Assembly (NCBI GenBank): GCA_051000715.1
Contig: JBPCOB010000121.1
Location: 1-16,105 of the forward strand
Direction of reading: 5' to 3'
Length of the DNA: 16,105 bases
Source: JBPCOB01 sp051000715
GTDB lineage: Bacteria; Actinomycetota; Actinomycetes; JALYNC01
A program made the translations under genes and the position numbers. The notes below the pieces were generated by a model, which saw only the letters and a list, made by a program, of their open reading frames with translations, was not told the DNA's origin and made no database searches. Positions 14,570 to 16,105 of this stretch are shown piece by piece (position 1 is the first letter of the stretch; the number at the start of each line of letters is the position of its first letter).

Positions 14570-15673
14570 TCACTGCCCCTCTCGGACCGGGCGCGCGGTG
14601 AGTCGGACGTCCGGGCCGAACCTCGTCACGTCGTCCAACCGCAGCCTGGTGGCCGCGGCCAGCGTTGCGGCGCCCTCGCCGGTGATTGCCGGCCGGCCGC
14701 CGGCGCCGATCAGCAGCGGGGCCAGGTAGCCGACCACGCGGTCGACCAGCCCCTCCCGCAGGAAAGAACCCACCAGGGTGGGTCCGCCTTCCAGCAGCAC
14801 GCCGTAGCGGCCCCGCCGGTGCAGCTCGTCGAGCACCGGCAGCAGGGCAAGGCCGTTCTCGTCATGGTCCACGGCGAGTACGTCGGTGGCGCCCGGCGGT
14901 GCGCTGGCGTCCTTGGCCATCACCAGCAGCGTCGGCGCTGCCGCGTCGAGCACCCTGGCACCGGCCGGCGTGCGGCCGGCGGAGTCGAGGACCACCCGCA
15001 ACGGCTGGCGCCGGAGCGGCCGCCCCTCGGCGTCCCGGACGGTCAGCGCCGGGTCGTCGGCCAGCACGGTGCCGACGCCGACGACGACGGCGTCGCAGCG
15101 CGCCCGTAACCGGTGGACGTCCCGGCGCGCCTCTTCCCCGGTGACCCAGCGGCTGCTGCCGTCGGCCGCCGCCACCCGGCCGTCCAGGCTGGCGGCGTAC
15201 TTCCAGGTCACGAACGGCCGGCCGGTCCGGACGGCGTGCAGCCACACCTCGTTGACCCGCTCAGCCGCTTCGGCCAGTACGCCGGCGACGACGTTCACGC
15301 CGGCCTGCTTGAGCACCTCGGCTCCACCGGCGGCGTCGGGATGGGGGTCGTCGACCGCGTAGACCACCCGGGCGATGCCGGCCCCGACCAGGGCGGTCGT
15401 GCACGGGCCGGTCCGGCCGACGTGGCGACAGGGCTCGAGGGTGACGACGCAGGTGCCGCCCCGGGCGCGGGTACCGGCGGCGGTGAGCGCGACCACCTCG
15501 GCGTGCGGCGTACCGGGTCCGGCGTGCCAGCCGGCCCCCACCTCGGTGCCGGTCCGGTCCAGGATCACCGCGCCGACGACGGGGTTCGAGCCGGTGCGGC
15601 CGAGCGCCCGGGTGGCCAGCCCGCAGGCGCGCCGCGCGGCGGCGAGCTCCACTGCGGCGGACGGCTGGGACAC
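14570..15673 (-). CDS. ribD: Bifunctional pyrimidine deaminase/reductase RibD
   Basis: Catalyses the second and third steps after GTP opening: deamination of the pyrimidine ring, then NADPH-dependent reduction of the ribose side chain. The 367 residues contain an N-terminal zinc deaminase with NPVVGAVI (30-37), HAEV (57-60; H57 ligand, E59 proton shuttle) and EPCRHVGRTGPC (80-91; C82 and C91 ligands). A DHFR-like reductase (about 150-367) contains KYAASLDGRVA, SRWVTGEEAR, VGVGTVLADDPALTVR and LEGGPTLVGSFL. The GTG at 15673 is chosen because a GGAGGAG site is six nt upstream and the family begins there; in-frame codons further up run into the riboswitch. It is the first gene of the rib operon, about 125 nt after the FMN aptamer. 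Confidence 0.96.
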   Translation of the reverse strand: MSQPSAAVELAAARRACGLATRALGRTGSNPVVGAVILDRTGTEVGAGWHAGPGTPHAEVVALTAAGTRARGGTCVVTLEPCRHVGRTGPCTTALVGAGIARVVYAVDDPHPDAAGGAEVLKQAGVNVVAGVLAEAAERVNEVWLHAVRTGRPFVTWKYAASLDGRVAAADGSSRWVTGEEARRDVHRLRARCDAVVVGVGTVLADDPALTVRDAEGRPLRRQPLRVVLDSAGRTPAGARVLDAAAPTLLVMAKDASAPPGATDVLAVDHDENGLALLPVLDELHRRGRYGVLLEGGPTLVGSFLREGLVDRVVGYLAPLLIGAGGRPAITGEGAATLAAATRLRLDDVTRFGPDVRLTARPVREGQ

Positions 15674-15797
15674 TCCCGGCTCCTCCTCGCAGTGTGGCGG
15701 CACCGGAGGAGAGGTGGGCCGGCGCGGGCGGGCGGGGCGGCGCGAGACCGCGGCCACCGAGGGCACGTCGGCAACCGGCGCGACACCGTTCGCCCGC
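15674..15797 (-). promoter_or_regulatory. FMN riboswitch expression platform with ribD SD and anti-SD
   Basis: This untranslated stretch links the aptamer to ribD. The Shine-Dalgarno GAGGAGGAG (15680-15688) faces the pyrimidine run CTCTCCTCC (15705-15713), which is partly complementary (for example CTCCTC with GAGGAG) across a loop of about 16 nt. Pairing would hide the ribosome site. No terminator with a U-run is visible, so control of translation initiation by FMN is the likely mechanism, as is common in actinobacteria. Confidence 0.6.
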
Positions 15798-16011
15798 GCG
15801 CTGCCTCCCGTCCGGACTTTCACCGTCGGTCCCGGAATTCATCCCCACGACGACGCTGTCGCGTCGCCGCGGAGACCCCGAAGAGCCCCCAGGACGACGC
15901 TGTCGCGTCGCCGCGGGAACCCCACAAAGGGCACCGGGTCCACCGGCCGCTGGCTGCGGCCGGGTCGCGGACTGTCACCGCCGGTTCGGAGTTACACCGA
16001 CCCCGGAGCAC
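15798..16011 (-). ncRNA. FMN riboswitch (RFN element) with a split P5 loop
   Basis: Senses flavin mononucleotide and should shut down ribD expression. Conserved blocks, 5' to 3' on the minus strand: GTGCTCC (P1, 16005-16011), GGGGTCGGTGTAACTCCGAA (P2) and CCGGCGGTGACAGTCCGCGA (P3). The variable hairpin P4, GGCCGC-AGCCA-GCGGCC, is at 15945-15961. Next come GGACCCGGTG (5' arm of P5, 15932-15941), GAATTCCGGGACC (3' arm of P5, 15828-15840), GACGGTGAAAGTCCGG (P6) and GGGAGGCAG closing P1. In ordinary elements the two P5 pieces are joined as one short hairpin. Here 91 nt (15841-15931) separate them. All other core positions I can check look conserved. Confidence 0.92.
15841..15931 (-). repeat. 91-nt insertion in riboswitch P5 loop: two copies of a hairpin repeat
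   Basis: A 24-nt sequence is present twice without a mismatch, at 15849-15872 and 15893-15916 (period 44 nt), each flanked by looser GGGG-rich similarity. Each copy folds by itself as a 7-bp stem (GCGACGC with GCGTCGT) capped by a GACA loop. Between the copies lies another stem of about 8 bp, including G-U pairs, capped by UUCG (GGCTC-TTCG-GGGTC core). CCC at the 5' edge and GGG at the 3' edge could close the whole insert as an extension of P5. Confidence 0.85.
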
Positions 16012-16020
16012 GTTCCCCCC

Positions 16021-16026
16021 AGTATG
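16021..16026 (-). promoter_or_regulatory. Possible -10 box of the rib operon
   Basis: CATACT lies about 10 nt before the riboswitch, which would place the transcript start close to 16013, right before the aptamer. No recognisable -35 is found 16-19 nt upstream, so this is suggested mainly by position. Confidence 0.25.
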
Positions 16027-16072
16027 ACAGCAGTCGGCGGGGCGAGGGGAACGGCCCTGGGGTGACCCCCGC

Positions 16073-16089
16073 CACCCGGCCTCCGGGTG
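16073..16089. terminator. Hairpin upstream of the rib operon
   Basis: A perfect 7-bp stem (CACCCGG/CCGGGTG) with a 3-nt loop, followed on the minus strand by a second small GGGG-TGA-CCCC hairpin (16059-16069). It may end the transcript of a gene lying beyond the window. No T-tract is present and the orientation is undecidable. Confidence 0.3.
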
Positions 16090-16105
16090 ACGCCTGCAGC
16101 TCACC

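Noticed and set aside
15849..15916. CRISPR array from the two identical 24-nt repeats
   Set aside because: Only two copies with a 20-nt gap, located inside an FMN riboswitch; each copy is a strong hairpin, and no cas genes are present.

Overview
This is a very GC-rich segment from a high-GC Gram-positive bacterium (Actinomycetota). The evidence is the actinomycete-style 16S leader, the tsnR-pheS-pheT and infC-rpmI-rplT blocks, a Mycobacterium-like RibBA, frequent GTG starts and a typical actinobacterial FMN riboswitch. I cannot assign a genus from about 340 nt of 16S. Every gene I can support lies on the minus strand, so the text runs in transcription order, from high to low coordinates.

Riboflavin block (about 16.01-11.2 kb). 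An FMN riboswitch (15798-16011) precedes ribD, ribE, ribBA and ribH. ribE/ribBA and ribBA/ribH overlap by 4 nt; ribD/ribE also overlap by 4 nt if the GTG at 14573 is used, but the preferred ribE ATG (14567) leaves a 2-nt gap. The enzymes cover every dedicated step from GTP and ribulose-5-phosphate to riboflavin except the dephosphorylation. A two-repeat YdcZ/DUF606-type membrane protein follows ribH after 9 nt. The riboswitch is abnormal: one of its conserved hairpin loops is split by a 91-nt insertion built from two copies of a hairpin-forming repeat.

Translation block (about 11.1-6.7 kb, with pheT ending at 4.2 kb). An SseB-family gene precedes infC (ATC start), rpmI, rplT, a TrmH/TsnR-type rRNA methyltransferase, pheS and pheT.

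Tail (4.1-0.7 kb). A stand-alone receiver-domain response regulator (TTG start), argF, a 3-methyladenine DNA glycosylase gene and tyrS are packed closely together. In several actinobacteria this interval holds a full arg operon; here only argF remains.

rRNA (0.77 kb to the window edge). Two near-consensus vegetative promoters (TTGACC-N17-TAGACT and TTGACA-N17-TAGATT), a conserved antitermination/NusA-binding leader motif and the first ~338 nt of 16S rRNA complete the window. The upstream rrn promoter lies over the end of tyrS and its -10 box contains the tyrS stop codon.

Start-site oddities recur. infC uses ATC. Both tsnR and mpg have conserved N-termini lying in frame just behind the upstream gene's TGA stop, with no ATG, GTG or TTG available, which suggests CTG initiation. 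The long plus-strand open frames are antisense shadows of these genes.
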